In this document: in pieces, positions 48,421 through 58,590 of the stretch
Layout of the letters: every line of letters starts with the position of its first letter
Position numbering within the stretch: the stretch's first letter is position 1
DNA from: Sphagnum magellanicum
Taxonomy: Eukaryota; Streptophyta; Sphagnopsida; Sphagnales; Sphagnaceae
Direction of reading: 5' to 3'
Length of the DNA stretch: 64,000 bases
Assembly: GCA_021904315.1 (NCBI GenBank)
Contig: CM038910.1
Location: forward strand, 13,020,001 to 13,084,000
The notes under the pieces: model-generated
The model's database searches: none
Told to the model about the DNA's origin: nothing
What the model saw: the letters and a program-made list of their open reading frames with translations, nothing else
Translations under genes and position numbers: made by a program

Positions 48421-48639
48421 GTCATGCCCATTTGGGTCTCGTTTTCACCCCCTATCTAACCCTTCATCCTTTATTAAGTGTTGTTCGTAAAGTAAGCGAA
48501 TAGGGGTCCAAATTGGGTAAACCCAGGATGGGTTCCCCAAATTGACCACAACATGGTTTTTTTTTTCACCCACGAGTTACCCACGATTACCTTCTGTTAT
48601 GGCAACTAAGGCTAGGGAGCTAAGGGCTAGGGTGTTATG

Positions 48640-48960
48640 TGGCTATTGCCTATGCCAATGGCTATTAGCCATTAATGATTGGTTATTGGTCATTTGGCCT
48701 TGGCCCTAGCTATTGGTCATTGGCTATGGTTATTGGCAAATAGGCTATGTATATCGGCCATAGGCTATGGTTATTGGCTATTGATATTTACATTAATAAA
48801 TGTGGCTATGGTTATAACCCATTTTGGCTATTGGCCATAGATTATGGTTATTGGCTTTTGATATTTACACTAATAAATGTGGCTATGGTTATAACCTATT
48901 TTGGCTATTGGCCATTGTAAATTGGTTATGGTTATTGGGTATTGGTATTCGATATTTTAA
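48640..48960 (+). repeat. Minisatellite based on TATTGGCTATGG, with a 77-bp unit duplicated
   Basis: Short words TATTGGCTATGGTTATTGGC fill the tract; a longer unit of 77 bp is repeated at 48766-48842 and 48843-48919 with few changes. Confidence 0.8.
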
Positions 48961-49113
48961 GGCTTGATTCATAAGGTTTTTAAGGTTTAGTTATTTTGGA
49001 CATATATAAGGTTATGGGGCCTAGGGTCATGGGGGCTTAAGGATTATGGTTATACATATTGATATGAAAGCTAGTGTTATGGTAGCTAGTTCCATGGGAG
49101 CTAGGGCTATTGG

Positions 49114-50024
49114 TGACGCAATCCCAAATTCCTTAATAGGCTAAAATGTGAGTCTGAAGTGAAAACAACGAAAGAATAAGGAGTTGGGGCATGCTCCTTG
49201 ATTTGTAGCACTTTGGGGGTAGAGGGGCGTGCTAGAGCTCCAGGAAGGGATTAGGAAGAATGGCAAGTGATTAATCACTCACATGGACTTGCACAAACCA
49301 AATAACAAGTTGGTGTGTGCATAGCTCGAGCACTTTTGGTGCTAGGACGAACCACGGGCAAACTCGAACTCACAAGACTCACCACAACCCGGACTTGGGG
49401 AAAGCCACCACCTTCCCCCTTATATTATACTTTATGCCTGGCCACGGGACCGACATCCAAATGGCATTTTGTCTCGGACTCCCAAGTGGGAATCCCAAAA
49501 TTCCCAAAGTTGGGACTCCTGCGAGTTTAGGGGCCCATAACTTTGTCTATAGACCACCCATTAAGATGAGGTCTAAAGCAAAGTTGTAGCCCTTGTTGAG
49601 ATCTTTCTAACTATATGTTGCATGCCACCTGCATGCAAGGAAATCGGGGTGATTCTTGACTTTTAGTGGTTGGGAGTCAAATTGCCAATTTGATTCCCGG
49701 CCTTTCTTTTGGCCATAACTTGTGTTTCAGGTGTCCAAATGGGTCATGCAAGCCCATTTCAAACATCTACATTCCAAGCGCTTCAATGATACAAGGAATG
49801 TCTCAATCCAATGAGTTTTGACCCCTACAATCGCCCTCTAAAGAATTGGGAATCTGTTGGGACTCCAACTCCCAAAATGGGAGTTCACTTGGGAGTGTGA
49901 AAGTTCATTCCCTCACATTCTTTTGCATTCATGAGAACATGAAGTGTGACTCCCGAGCTCAGTCTTGGCTGGCACCTTTGCAAACCTTTACCTTGGTCAT
50001 GAGCCCAAGGCTAAGGTTGCGACA
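49114..50024 (-). mobile_element. Solo LTR, family A copy 4 (911 bp, reverse orientation)
   Basis: On the minus strand starts TGTCGCAACC and ends GCGTCA, identical to the termini of copy 1. Flanks ATTGG (49109-49113) and ATTAG (50025-50029) give a 5-bp target duplication with one mismatch. The palindrome is kept at 49672-49698 (13-bp arms, one mismatch). The plus-strand blocks GGAAAGCCACCACCTTCCCC and TATATTATACTTTATG are colinear with copy 1 in reverse. No internal region nearby. Confidence 0.8.
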
Positions 50025-50405
50025 ATTAGGGGCAAGGCTGAGGGCTAAGGCTATGGGGATATGATTAAGCCTATGACTTAGTAATTTATACCCTTTAAAG
50101 CTATGGGTTTTAGGGTTTAATGTTTATTGCTTAGGATTTGGTTTGTAGGCTTCAAAACGTGATTAAAAAAAGGTTGAAAGGGTTGTTTTGAGATTAAAGC
50201 ACTAATGATGAATAATATTTTTCAAGGTAGGGTTTATGGTGGGCAACACCGTGGACGCAAGCTAATGATGAAACTAAATTTAGCAATGTAGTTTTATGTG
50301 TATGTAGAATGATGAAAAAAAATTCAGCCTCAATGGAGTGGACTTTAGTGTAAACTAGGGACAATGTCAAATTATACGGTGTATCTTAAGTTTAGGGTTT
50401 AGGGC

Positions 50406-50413
50406 TATATAAG
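50406..50413 (+). promoter_or_regulatory. TATA box upstream of the Harbinger-like fragment
   Basis: TATATAAG lies 58 nt before the ATG at 50464, at the spacing expected for a plant TATA box with a short pyrimidine-rich leader (TTTCTCTTTTCATTTTCATT). Confidence 0.45.
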
Positions 50414-50463
50414 GAGGAGTTCATTCCAAACATTTCTCTTTTCATTTTCATTTGAGACCAAAG

Positions 50464-50765
50464 ATGTTTTCTTCAAGTGAGAGTGATTCTTCTTCTAATA
50501 GCGATCATTTCACTTCTACTTCAAGTGATGAAGAGGTATTGAAGGATATGGATGAAGAAAACATGGCTATTTCCATCGCATGGCAATTCTTTGCAACTCC
50601 CATGAATTTTTCACATCCCATGAAATTGAGGAGGGGGTGGGGCAATATGTAGACCCAACGGTTGGTGTCCAAGATGTGTTGAGTACAATGCAAACCACAC
50701 CAAATTTGTTCAAGACTTTGACCAACTTCACCTTGGCAAAGTTTGATAATTGGCATTTCTAATAG
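50464..50765 (+). pseudogene. Possible PIF/Harbinger transposase N-terminal fragment
   Basis: The frame from ATG 50464 begins with a Ser/Asp-rich stretch (MFSSSESDSSSNSDHFTSTS then DEEVLKDMDEE). After a frame change the frame ending at 50762 reads QDVLSTMQTTPNLFKTLTNF, then TLAKFDNWHF. An acidic Ser-rich leader followed by TPxLFKxLTNF is how I remember plant Harbinger-type DDE_4 transposases beginning. Cut off by the telomere-like tract at 50818. No catalytic region is present. Confidence 0.4.
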
Positions 50766-50817
50766 TCAGAACAATTTCAACCCATTCATGATCTACATGT
50801 GAAGATGTCATGCCAAC

Positions 50818-51375
50818 TTTAGGTTTAGGGTTTAAGGTTTAATTTTTTTCCATAAAATTTCGATTTTTCATTTAGGGTTTAGGGTTTGTGCCTTGTTTTT
50901 ATGTTTTTGGGTTAAGGTTTTCATGTTTGAATTCTATGGTTTAAGGTCTAATTTTTATTGTTTATGGTTAAAGTTTAGGTTTTAAGCCTTGAGATTAGGG
51001 TTTAAGGTTTAACTTTTGTCCATTTAAGGTAGGTTATAGGATTTAAACTTTAGGGTTAAGGTTTAAGTTTTAATCTTTAAGGTTAGGGTTGTTTGGTTTG
51101 AAATCTAGGGTTAGGGTCTAATTTTTTGTGTTTAGGATTAGGGTTTAGGTTTTAGGGTTTAGGGGTTGGGTTTCATGTCTGATTTTTTTGGCTTAAGGTT
51201 AAGGTTTAGGTTTTAGTCTTTAGGGCTAAGGGTTTCAAGGTTGAAATTTTGGGTTTAAGGTCTACTTTTTTGTGTTTAAGATTAAGGTTTAAGAATTGGG
51301 TTGCAAGTTTAATTTTTTTGGCTTAAAGTGAAGGTTTAGGTTTTAGTCTTTAGGGTTAGGGTTTTCAATATGAAA
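50818..51375 (+). repeat. Long degenerate telomere-type (TTTAGGG) tract
   Basis: About 560 bp dominated by TTTAGGG, TTTAAGG and TTTAGGT heptamers on one strand, with T-rich spacers (TTTAATTTTTT) at roughly 80-100 bp steps, giving a weak higher-order unit. It ends a few bases before the Copia LTR at 51387. Confidence 0.75.
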
Positions 51376-51386
51376 TTTAGGGTTTA

Positions 51387-51700
51387 TGTTAACAAATAGG
51401 AGATGTACTCAAGTGCAAACATAAATCTTTATTGAAAGGAAACTACAACATAATGCTCACAACACAAAACACAACATCAAGAACTCTTCAAGGTTCTTGT
51501 CACATGAAATACACAAATTTGTGTAATGGAAAAAAAAAGAACCAAACCATCAACACTAAGGTATTTAACTAAAAGACCAAACCACAAATAACCAAACTAA
51601 AATAAGTAACGAAAGTAATTCAACCTTGTGAAAATAACCTAGTTACTTTCCTACTCCAGTAACTAATGAAACCTAATTAGTTGAGCTTGAATTCTCAACA
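51387..51700 (-). mobile_element. Copia 3' LTR (314 bp)
   Basis: On the minus strand begins TGTTGAGAATTCAAGC directly after the polypurine tract TGAGAGGGAG (51701-51710) and ends TTTGTTAACA. TGTT...AACA are matching LTR ends. An AATAAAG polyadenylation-type signal lies near its 3' part (minus sense). The pol frame reads nine codons into it. Confidence 0.85.
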
Positions 51701-52824
51701 CTCCCTCTCAAGCTCAAATCCACTTCTCGTACACAAAGCATTTTTCTAAACCTCCTTAGCTTGTATGTACCTAAAGCCTTTGTGAAAATGTCAGCAACTT
51801 GATTTTCGGTACTAACATGAATGAGGTCAATTTCTTTTACTATAACTTTTTCTCTAATAAAGTGGTAGCGCACTTCAATGTGCTTTGTCCTAGCATGATA
51901 GACCGGGTTGTTAACAAGTAGTATGCTACTAATGTTATCACAATAGATGACAACATGAGCATCCACTAATTGTCCCAAATATGAGAGTAGTTTTTGTAAC
52001 CAAACTACTTCACATGCAGCAATTGCTGCATTTCTGTATTCTGCTTCCGTGTTTGATAATGCAACTGTTGGTTGTTTCCTACTGCTCCAACTAACAGCAC
52101 CACTTCCAAAAGAAAACATGAAACCACTTGTTGATTTTCTATCTAAAACATTGTCAGCCCAATCAACATCCGTGTATCCATGTACTTGTAATTGGCTCTT
52201 GGTTTCATAAAAAATTCCACACTGCAAGGTATGTTTTATGTACCTGAGTATGCGCCTCACTGCATCCAAATGTGGCTTTCGTGTTGTTTGCATGAATTGA
52301 CTCACCACTCCAACTATAATACTCAAATTTGGCCTTGTGATGGTCATGTAAATCAAACTCCCCATTATGCGTCTATATATAGTGGTATCCTCCACAAGGT
52401 CTCCTTCATCTGCACTTAACTTCACATTTTGCTCCAATGGAATTGAAATGGGTTTGCAACCCGTCATCCCATATTCGGCCAATTTGTTCAAAACATATTG
52501 CCTTTGTAGTAACCATATCCCTTTAAGGGACTGGATAAGTTCAATGCCGAGGAAATAACGCAACTCTCCCAAATCTTTCATCTCAAACTTTTGCTTCAAA
52601 AGCTTTTTTAAATTAGAGATGTCTACATCATTATCTCCTGTGATAATCAAGTCATCAACATAGATGACTATGACTACAATCCCATTATTTGTTTTTTTCA
52701 CATATAGTGAAAAATCTGCATCAAATGTTTGAAATCCACTTGTGACAAGATATTCACCTATCTTCTCTGACCAAGCTCTAGGTGCTTGCTTCAAGCCATA
52801 CAAGTCTTTCTTCAACCTACAAAC
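51673..52824 (-). pseudogene. Copia pol fragment: RT C-terminal part and RNase H (open frame, 5'-truncated)
   Basis: Open without stops from about 52884 to TAA at 51673. RT motifs: VCRLKKDLYGLKQAPRAW, YVDDLII (active site YxDD), DLGELRYFLGIE. RNase H motifs: TDVDWADN, DRKSTSGF, SWSSRKQ, TEAEYRNAA, CDN, TKHIEVRYHFIRE and QVADIFTKAL. Gag, protease, integrase and the RT N-terminus are missing: similarity stops abruptly at about 52824. The intact frame and the adjoining 3' LTR mean a fairly recent insertion or recombination product. Not functional alone. Confidence 0.9.
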
Positions 52825-52837
52825 CAAAAAAAAACTA

Positions 52838-53545
52838 GCACGAACATAGTAGGGGTTTAAGGGTTTGGTTTGGGAATGATGCAAGTAGAATCAAGAAGAG
52901 GATGATGGCTAGAAGAAAATTATGGAGCATTTAGACCAATTAATCAAGTTGAAGGTTTGCATCTAACACCTAAACCAACAAAATAATAAATTTTTGGCCA
53001 CCACCACCATCATTACCTAAAATGAAAACCACATGGACTAGCAAAGGCATCTGCTACTTGAGGTTAGGGACTAATAGTTCAAATGTAGTTCAAAAACATG
53101 ATTAGAATGGAAGGGTTAGACCATTAGGACCACCATCTAGGGCTGGACATGGGGATCTCAAATTTTGATGCAACAAACTACAAATAGGTTTTGATCACCA
53201 CATCATGAAAACCATAATGAACATAATGAGGTTTTATTAGAAGAAAATGCAAATGATGTCCCTTAGCCATTGAACTTGAAGTGATGATATCATATCTTAT
53301 CCAACCCAATCAATGTGTTTCACAATTATATCATGAAAAAAAAAAACCAACAAGGCCACCAAGGGGGTTTTAGGGTTGGGAATGATGCAACCATATCAAG
53401 AAGATAATGATGGTCAAAAAAAGGATTTGGAGCATTCAGACCAATCACTTAAGCTAAAGGTTTGCATTTAGAACCTAAGCACCCAAAATCATAACAATTT
53501 TGACCCCCACCATCATTATATCCATAATCAAGACCACTAAGAATA
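52838..53545 (+). repeat. Diverged direct repeat D, two copies about 520 bp apart
   Basis: 52838-53040 and 53360-53545 share in order GGGTTT, GGGAATGATGCAA, ATCAAGAAGA, GATGATGG, GGAGCATT, AGACCAAT, AAGGTTTGCAT, and CACCACCATCATTA. The first copy abuts the 5' break of the Copia fragment. Confidence 0.65.
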
Positions 53546-54419
53546 TTAATATCAACTAAAGGAGATATGGGCAATTGTAATGTTGAAAAGTCTAAAAATT
53601 TACATAATGAAAGGTCATATACAAATGTCAAGTTTCAGTATCATTTAGTGAATTTCATGTGTCATTGGCCATGATGTAATATTGTAGGCATTTTAATTTA
53701 AAATTCAATTGGGTTTTAAGAGAAAGCCTTGGAAGACCTTGTATAGCAATTATGTGACAATAAGAGGCATTGTTAAATTTGACAATTTCTAAGGCTTGCC
53801 ATGTCGAAGTTTTGCCATAACCTTGAACCAAGTTTTGTTTACTCAATGAAGATGCCACAACATGGACATGTCCATGGGCAACCAAGTGAATATATGTTTA
53901 GCAACAAAGTCATCCATCAAAGGGGGTAGTAAAAGGCCATGGCTTTCACATAAAATCTCTTGGACCTTAGGCTTTACAAGTTCTGGTGTTTTGGAGGTTT
54001 CAAGCCATGGTCAATGGGTTCTAGGGCGAAGAATGCTCATGAAATGCAAGTTTTGAAAGATCCAAATCTTGAAATTTCTTTAGTGATTGGGCAAGCCATG
54101 AAGAGGTTAAGGTTTGTAGAAGTTTTTAAAGTTTGAGAACAAACACACAAACCAAATGAGCAAACACCAAAAATGACCATAATGAGAACAAAAATGTCTA
54201 CCATAGAATTGTCTTTTGGGCTATAATCGTAAAAAACTTCATCCTCATCATAACTACTCGATACAAGGATCATGGTTGCATCTAAAACTATGCTTCACTT
54301 GGAAAAAATTGTTGAGGTCAAATTGTTGGTGTTCTTGTTACAAAGTCAAATGTAGGATGGACAATCAACGATGCAAACACATTTCTTCCACTATGCACTT
54401 ATCTGTGGATGTTTACGAT
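53546..54419. other. Intergenic, no gene recognised
   Basis: Short frames only (for instance 54037-54273, minus, Ser/Val-rich). No domain or element boundary. Confidence 0.4.
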
Positions 54420-54670
54420 GCAACTTCCTTCCTTTGGCACCTATTTCCATAATATTAAACCCCTTCCCCCAAGCAATTTCCCTCCCTTGGTGCATGTTTC
54501 CGCAATGTGAAACCCTTTCTCCAAGCAGTTTCCCTCCTTTGGCACTTGTTTCCACAATGCTAAATGCCTTCTCCAAGCAGCTTCCCTCCCCAGGAACCTA
54601 TTTTCACAATGCTCAACCCCTTTTCCAGCCGGTGTTCTTTCTCTACACTTGTTTGCGTAATGTTAAACCC
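54420..54670 (+). repeat. Minisatellite of about 60 bp, four units
   Basis: Units share CTTCCCTCCTTTGGCACTTG, TTTCCACAATGCTAAA, CCCCTTCTCCAAGCA. About 75-80% alike by eye. Because the period is near 60, frames stay open on both strands without coding meaning. Confidence 0.8.
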
Positions 54671-56603
54671 TTCGACTTCAAAGAACCCTTAAGAAACATA
54701 AGCAAAAGAACGGGTTGAGAACTAGATGCACTAGGTAAAGCAACTTGACATGAAATTAATTTCATGCTGAGTTAATGACGAAAAACCAGTTTCACCCCCC
54801 CCTCAGGGCCCTTTGTAACGTTTTGGTGCCAAGTTGGACATTACAACCCATAAATCCGGCAAACACGAGCTTCTGGTGCTGAGTTTGCTGGACTTTACAA
54901 ATAACTTTAATGACTCTGCCTTTTATTGCATGTTCAAACCAGTGTTGAATGGGTACTCAGTTTGGAGGGTTAGAATCATTGGTCTTGGTTCTAGAACCAA
55001 AAACTATCAATAGAGCATAACTGTACTTGTGATCATTGAATTATGTTCAGTCATGAAGCTAACCCTCATGTTCACCATACATATGAAACTTAATGACATG
55101 TAAAAAATTTGCATGAAATCAACCAAACATATGTAATTTTCCATGTGCATGAAAGGTGATAACATGGATGAAAATGAACCTTAATGATGAAATAGTAATA
55201 TGTAAGTACGAAATAAACACATATTGATGACCTGGAACTTTTTTACCACATGGATGAGAGTGAAACTCATGATTGAATTGACCAAAAGATGAAAGTGATG
55301 TTCATCTACATGGACAAATTCCATCAACAATCAATTAGCATTTGGTCAGTTTCATCAATTAAAATAATCAAATTTTATCCATACATTAGGGTTTGATTTG
55401 TGTAATCCATATGGTCCTATTTCCTCCATGTCATTTATCTCATTTGTTGTCAATTTTTACTTCATACTTTCATCCATGTGTTCCAATTGAATACATGATA
55501 ATGTCCCATGTGTCAATATCATTCATGTCATGAGATGTGACCATATAGTCAATTTCATTCATGTCATCAAGTGCACCTCTTGCACCCATATCACATATGT
55601 AATCAATATCATGAAGGTCATAAATTAAATCCATGTTGTTCAATAATCATCATTGGCCATGACATTCCATGTGGTGAATTTCATCCATGTCTATTTTGTC
55701 CCAAATACATTTGCATGTTTGCATTTCATTCGTGCCAATAAAATGGTTCAAGTTCATCCATGTTTTTAAATTGAATTGGTGAAATTAGATGCAGGAATTT
55801 TTAAAACTTCAATGGTGATCCATAAGTGCTCACCACCAAGGAGAATGGGTAGGCTGGTCAACTGGGCGGGGGTCATCACTTGTGGTCATCGGTGAATATC
55901 ATGTGCTATTATGGATTGATTTTGTGGGGGTTTTTTATTTTAATAGGTAAGGAGAGGCAAATGATTTGATATTCCACTCATTTCAAAAATCTACTCTACG
56001 GATATGCATCACATTTTATTTTGTTCAATTTTTGTTTTGTTGCATTTAAAATTTTGTGTTAATGAATACAAATTGTTATGTATAACATAAATGAGGTAGT
56101 CTAAAATAAACTATGTTCAAAACTAAGTAGAATTAAATATGTAACATTATGGAATGGACATTGTGTATTCTCTACATGTATTCATAAAGATTTTATGTTA
56201 TTTTATGAAAATTCAAATGTATGAATAGATTGCATGTTTGTATTCTTTCTAAGCATAAATTTCGATCAACAAAGACTTCAATTACCAATCAATATATATA
56301 TTTTAAAATTAATGTGCATTGAATTTCACATTTTCAACCTGAAAAATATGACGACTTCAACACATAGAAAGGTTTTTTGTGAAAAACGTAGCCCTAATTT
56401 GCCAGATTTGGGATTTAAAAAAAAAGTTCCCAAATTTTTTAAATAGATTCCAAGCTTTCAATAGTTGATAGATTGTTATCAAGTTTTCCCACCTCCAAGT
56501 GGATGATCCATTAACGGGATGTCATTCATCATTAGCTTTTTGGCATTCCAAAAAGTTCATGTTTGTCAGTATCCCTCTTGTCTTCTTCAATAAGGCATCT
56601 TTG
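54671..56603. other. AT-rich intergenic DNA with ATG/CATG-rich cryptic repeats
   Basis: Between about 55040 and 55790 words such as TTCATCCATGT, ATTTCATTCATGTCAT and ATGGATGAA recur many times in both orientations (cryptic simplicity). No ORF is kept. The remainder has nothing recognisable. Confidence 0.5.
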
Positions 56604-56772
56604 CCTTCTCAGATGGCATCTTGGCAATTTCTACCATAAATGGCAATTTTCTCATCATCTCAATCATGTGAGCCTCGGGTAGGCTTTTCCTTCTAAGATA
56701 GCATCTTGGCAATTTCTACCATAAATGGCAATTTTTCATCATCTCCATCATGTGAGCCTCGGGTAGGCTTTT
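56604..56772 (+). repeat. 85-bp tandem duplication
   Basis: Units start CCTTCTCAGATGGCATCTTG (56604) and CCTTCTAAGATAGCATCTTG (56689) and run through GTGAGCCTCGGGTAGGCTTT; a partial third start is at 56773. Few differences, so young. Confidence 0.9.
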
Positions 56773-57216
56773 CCTTCTAATGTTTTTGAGCATTTATGGG
56801 CCTCCATTATAAAGTCTTTTTAAGACATATTTTTTGTACACTTCTCTTTTCAAACTACGCATAAATATTCAAATGTATTTTTATCTTTGTGAAAGCAACT
56901 TGGATGCAAAATCCAACCCAAAATATCTTATATTTTTAGGGTTATTTAGTTTTGTAGAATTGTCCCAACAAACTTATAAATGTTATTTCCTACTCTTCTA
57001 TTATTATTGTGATTCATAATTAATTAATGATAGTATTATTAGTTATTCATGATAAAAACCATGTTTAATATTTTTTTCATTTCTGATGACCATCTTTTGT
57101 TTGGGAAACATAATAAAATATCGATACAAGCTTTGGACAATTGGAACATGGCTATGGTATCTATTCAAAGGGAATTGATTTCTTGTCACCAAATATCTCT
57201 TTATGTTTTATTCATA
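56773..57216. other. AT-rich intergenic DNA
   Basis: Nothing recognised. Confidence 0.5.
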
Positions 57217-58050
57217 CGAGTGAGGGCAACCCGTGGCTACGCCACTCCAGCCACCCGTGGCACCTCGCTCGGCCCCCCGCAGCGGCTGCCCTGGCCTATT
57301 TTTTCAAAGAACAAGAAGTAGGCGGTTCTTAGGGTCTGAAATATTTAAAGGACCTGAACCGGTGGTTCTTTAAAGACTCAAAAACACCACCCAACACTGA
57401 ACCGGACCTGTGTTTGGCTGTCGGTTCTTCTTCAATATGTCCGAAACCGAGAACAGGAACAGACCCCCGTTGGTTATCAGGTCGGTTCTCAGGATTCATA
57501 ACAGTCGTTCTCCCAAACAAATCAAAGACGGCTGTTATGAATCCCTAAAAAAAACAAATTCAATGTTGGTGAATAAAAGAGTGCACGTGTATAGGGTCTA
57601 GGTCAAGGCCCTAGAGAAATAATTTAATTTTTTAAATTAATTTTTAAAAAAAAAACAAATTCAGTGTTGGTGAGTACAAGAGTGCATCCTCGTTTCAGGA
57701 CCCTAACGACGGGTTTTCTCTCTGAGGACCTCGTTTCAAGTCCCCAACGATGGGTTTTCTTTCTGCGAACCTCATTTCAGGTCCGTTTCGAGGTCTGGAC
57801 TGGGTACTGAGAATCTCGATTCAAGTCCTTTATCGAGGATTCTGGCCACCTCAGTTCACGTCCTCGAAGCTGTCAATTGGGTAATAACTGTCACAGAGAT
57901 CGAAATTCCCAAATCAAGAAATTCCTCAACTTACCCGGGCCCCCCCCCTTCTACAAAGCACACTATGTCTGGACAGTGCCTGGAAAAAATTTCCAGGCAC
58001 TGCCCGGACAGACAGACAAACAGACACCACTGTAGCTTTAATATATAAGA
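57217..58050 (-). mobile_element. Helitron-like non-autonomous element (about 834 bp)
   Basis: On the minus strand the 5' end reads TCTTATATATTAAAGC and the 3' end CTCG, inserted between A and T (58051 and 57216), the Helitron habit; the canonical 3' end is CTRR, so CTCG is one base off. Just inside the 3' end is a GC-rich imperfect hairpin of about 70 nt (AGGGCAGCC ... GGGTTGCCCT). Near the 5' end lies a perfect palindrome (57974-58002, CAGTGCCTGGAAA arms). Interior is CpG-rich (CCGGTTC, GGTCCGT words) and noncoding. No Rep/helicase. Terminal structure is the only evidence. Confidence 0.5.
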
Positions 58051-58249
58051 TTACATGTTTTGGTCTTGCACCCAGCTTGTTTCGTAATCCTCCTCCATGA
58101 TCCATATGTCCTTAACTCCAAAATTCCCATTTCTCAATATGTTTGGTTCTGAACTTTTGCTACGCACTACATTCTTAAGGTGTTAAACAACCAAAACCAT
58201 CTCAGTATATGTTTACATGTGCATGTTTTAATACATAATAAAGTTATCA
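58051..58249. other. Spacer between Helitron-like element and repeat B
   Basis: Nothing recognised. Confidence 0.5.
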
Positions 58250-58590
58250 ATAAAGTCAGGCAATTAGGAGGCGAGAATGGCCACTTTTGGCATAATAGTA
58301 AGGCATCAAATGTGTAACCGGGAATGAATTAACTGGGACCCAAACTAGTTTTTCCACCAATTTTGGTGGTAAACTGAGTTTCATCCCCTCTTTCTTTTTT
58401 CTTGAAGGCCTCCATCGTTGCTACATATATTTTTGCCACTCCTACCTGTACAACATTACTCTCGAACCTTGTGCATTAAATGCTGAGTTTCAACATTTCA
58501 TCCAAAGATTTAATAAGATTTTCTTACTTTGGCGATACCACTGAAAGAGAGGATAGGGGGCCAAGGGTGAAAGAGAGTGACTTTATGGGT
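58250..58590 (+). repeat. Dispersed repeat family B, copy 2
   Basis: Colinear with 47965-48420 but lacks its internal 82-bp duplication. Keeps CCACCAATTTTGGTGGTAAA, TTTCATCCCCTCTTTC and CACTGAAAGAGAGGATAG. Retains more CpG (CGAGAATGG, AACCGGGAATG), suggesting less decay than copy 1. Confidence 0.75.

Noticed and set aside
54371-54718. 115-residue plus-strand ORF with Phe/Pro repeats
   Set aside because: Explained by the approximately 60-bp minisatellite at 54420-54670.
57049-57332. Plus-strand ORFs with Arg/Pro-rich C-terminus
   Set aside because: The distinctive part is the GC-rich hairpin of the Helitron-like element read in the wrong sense.
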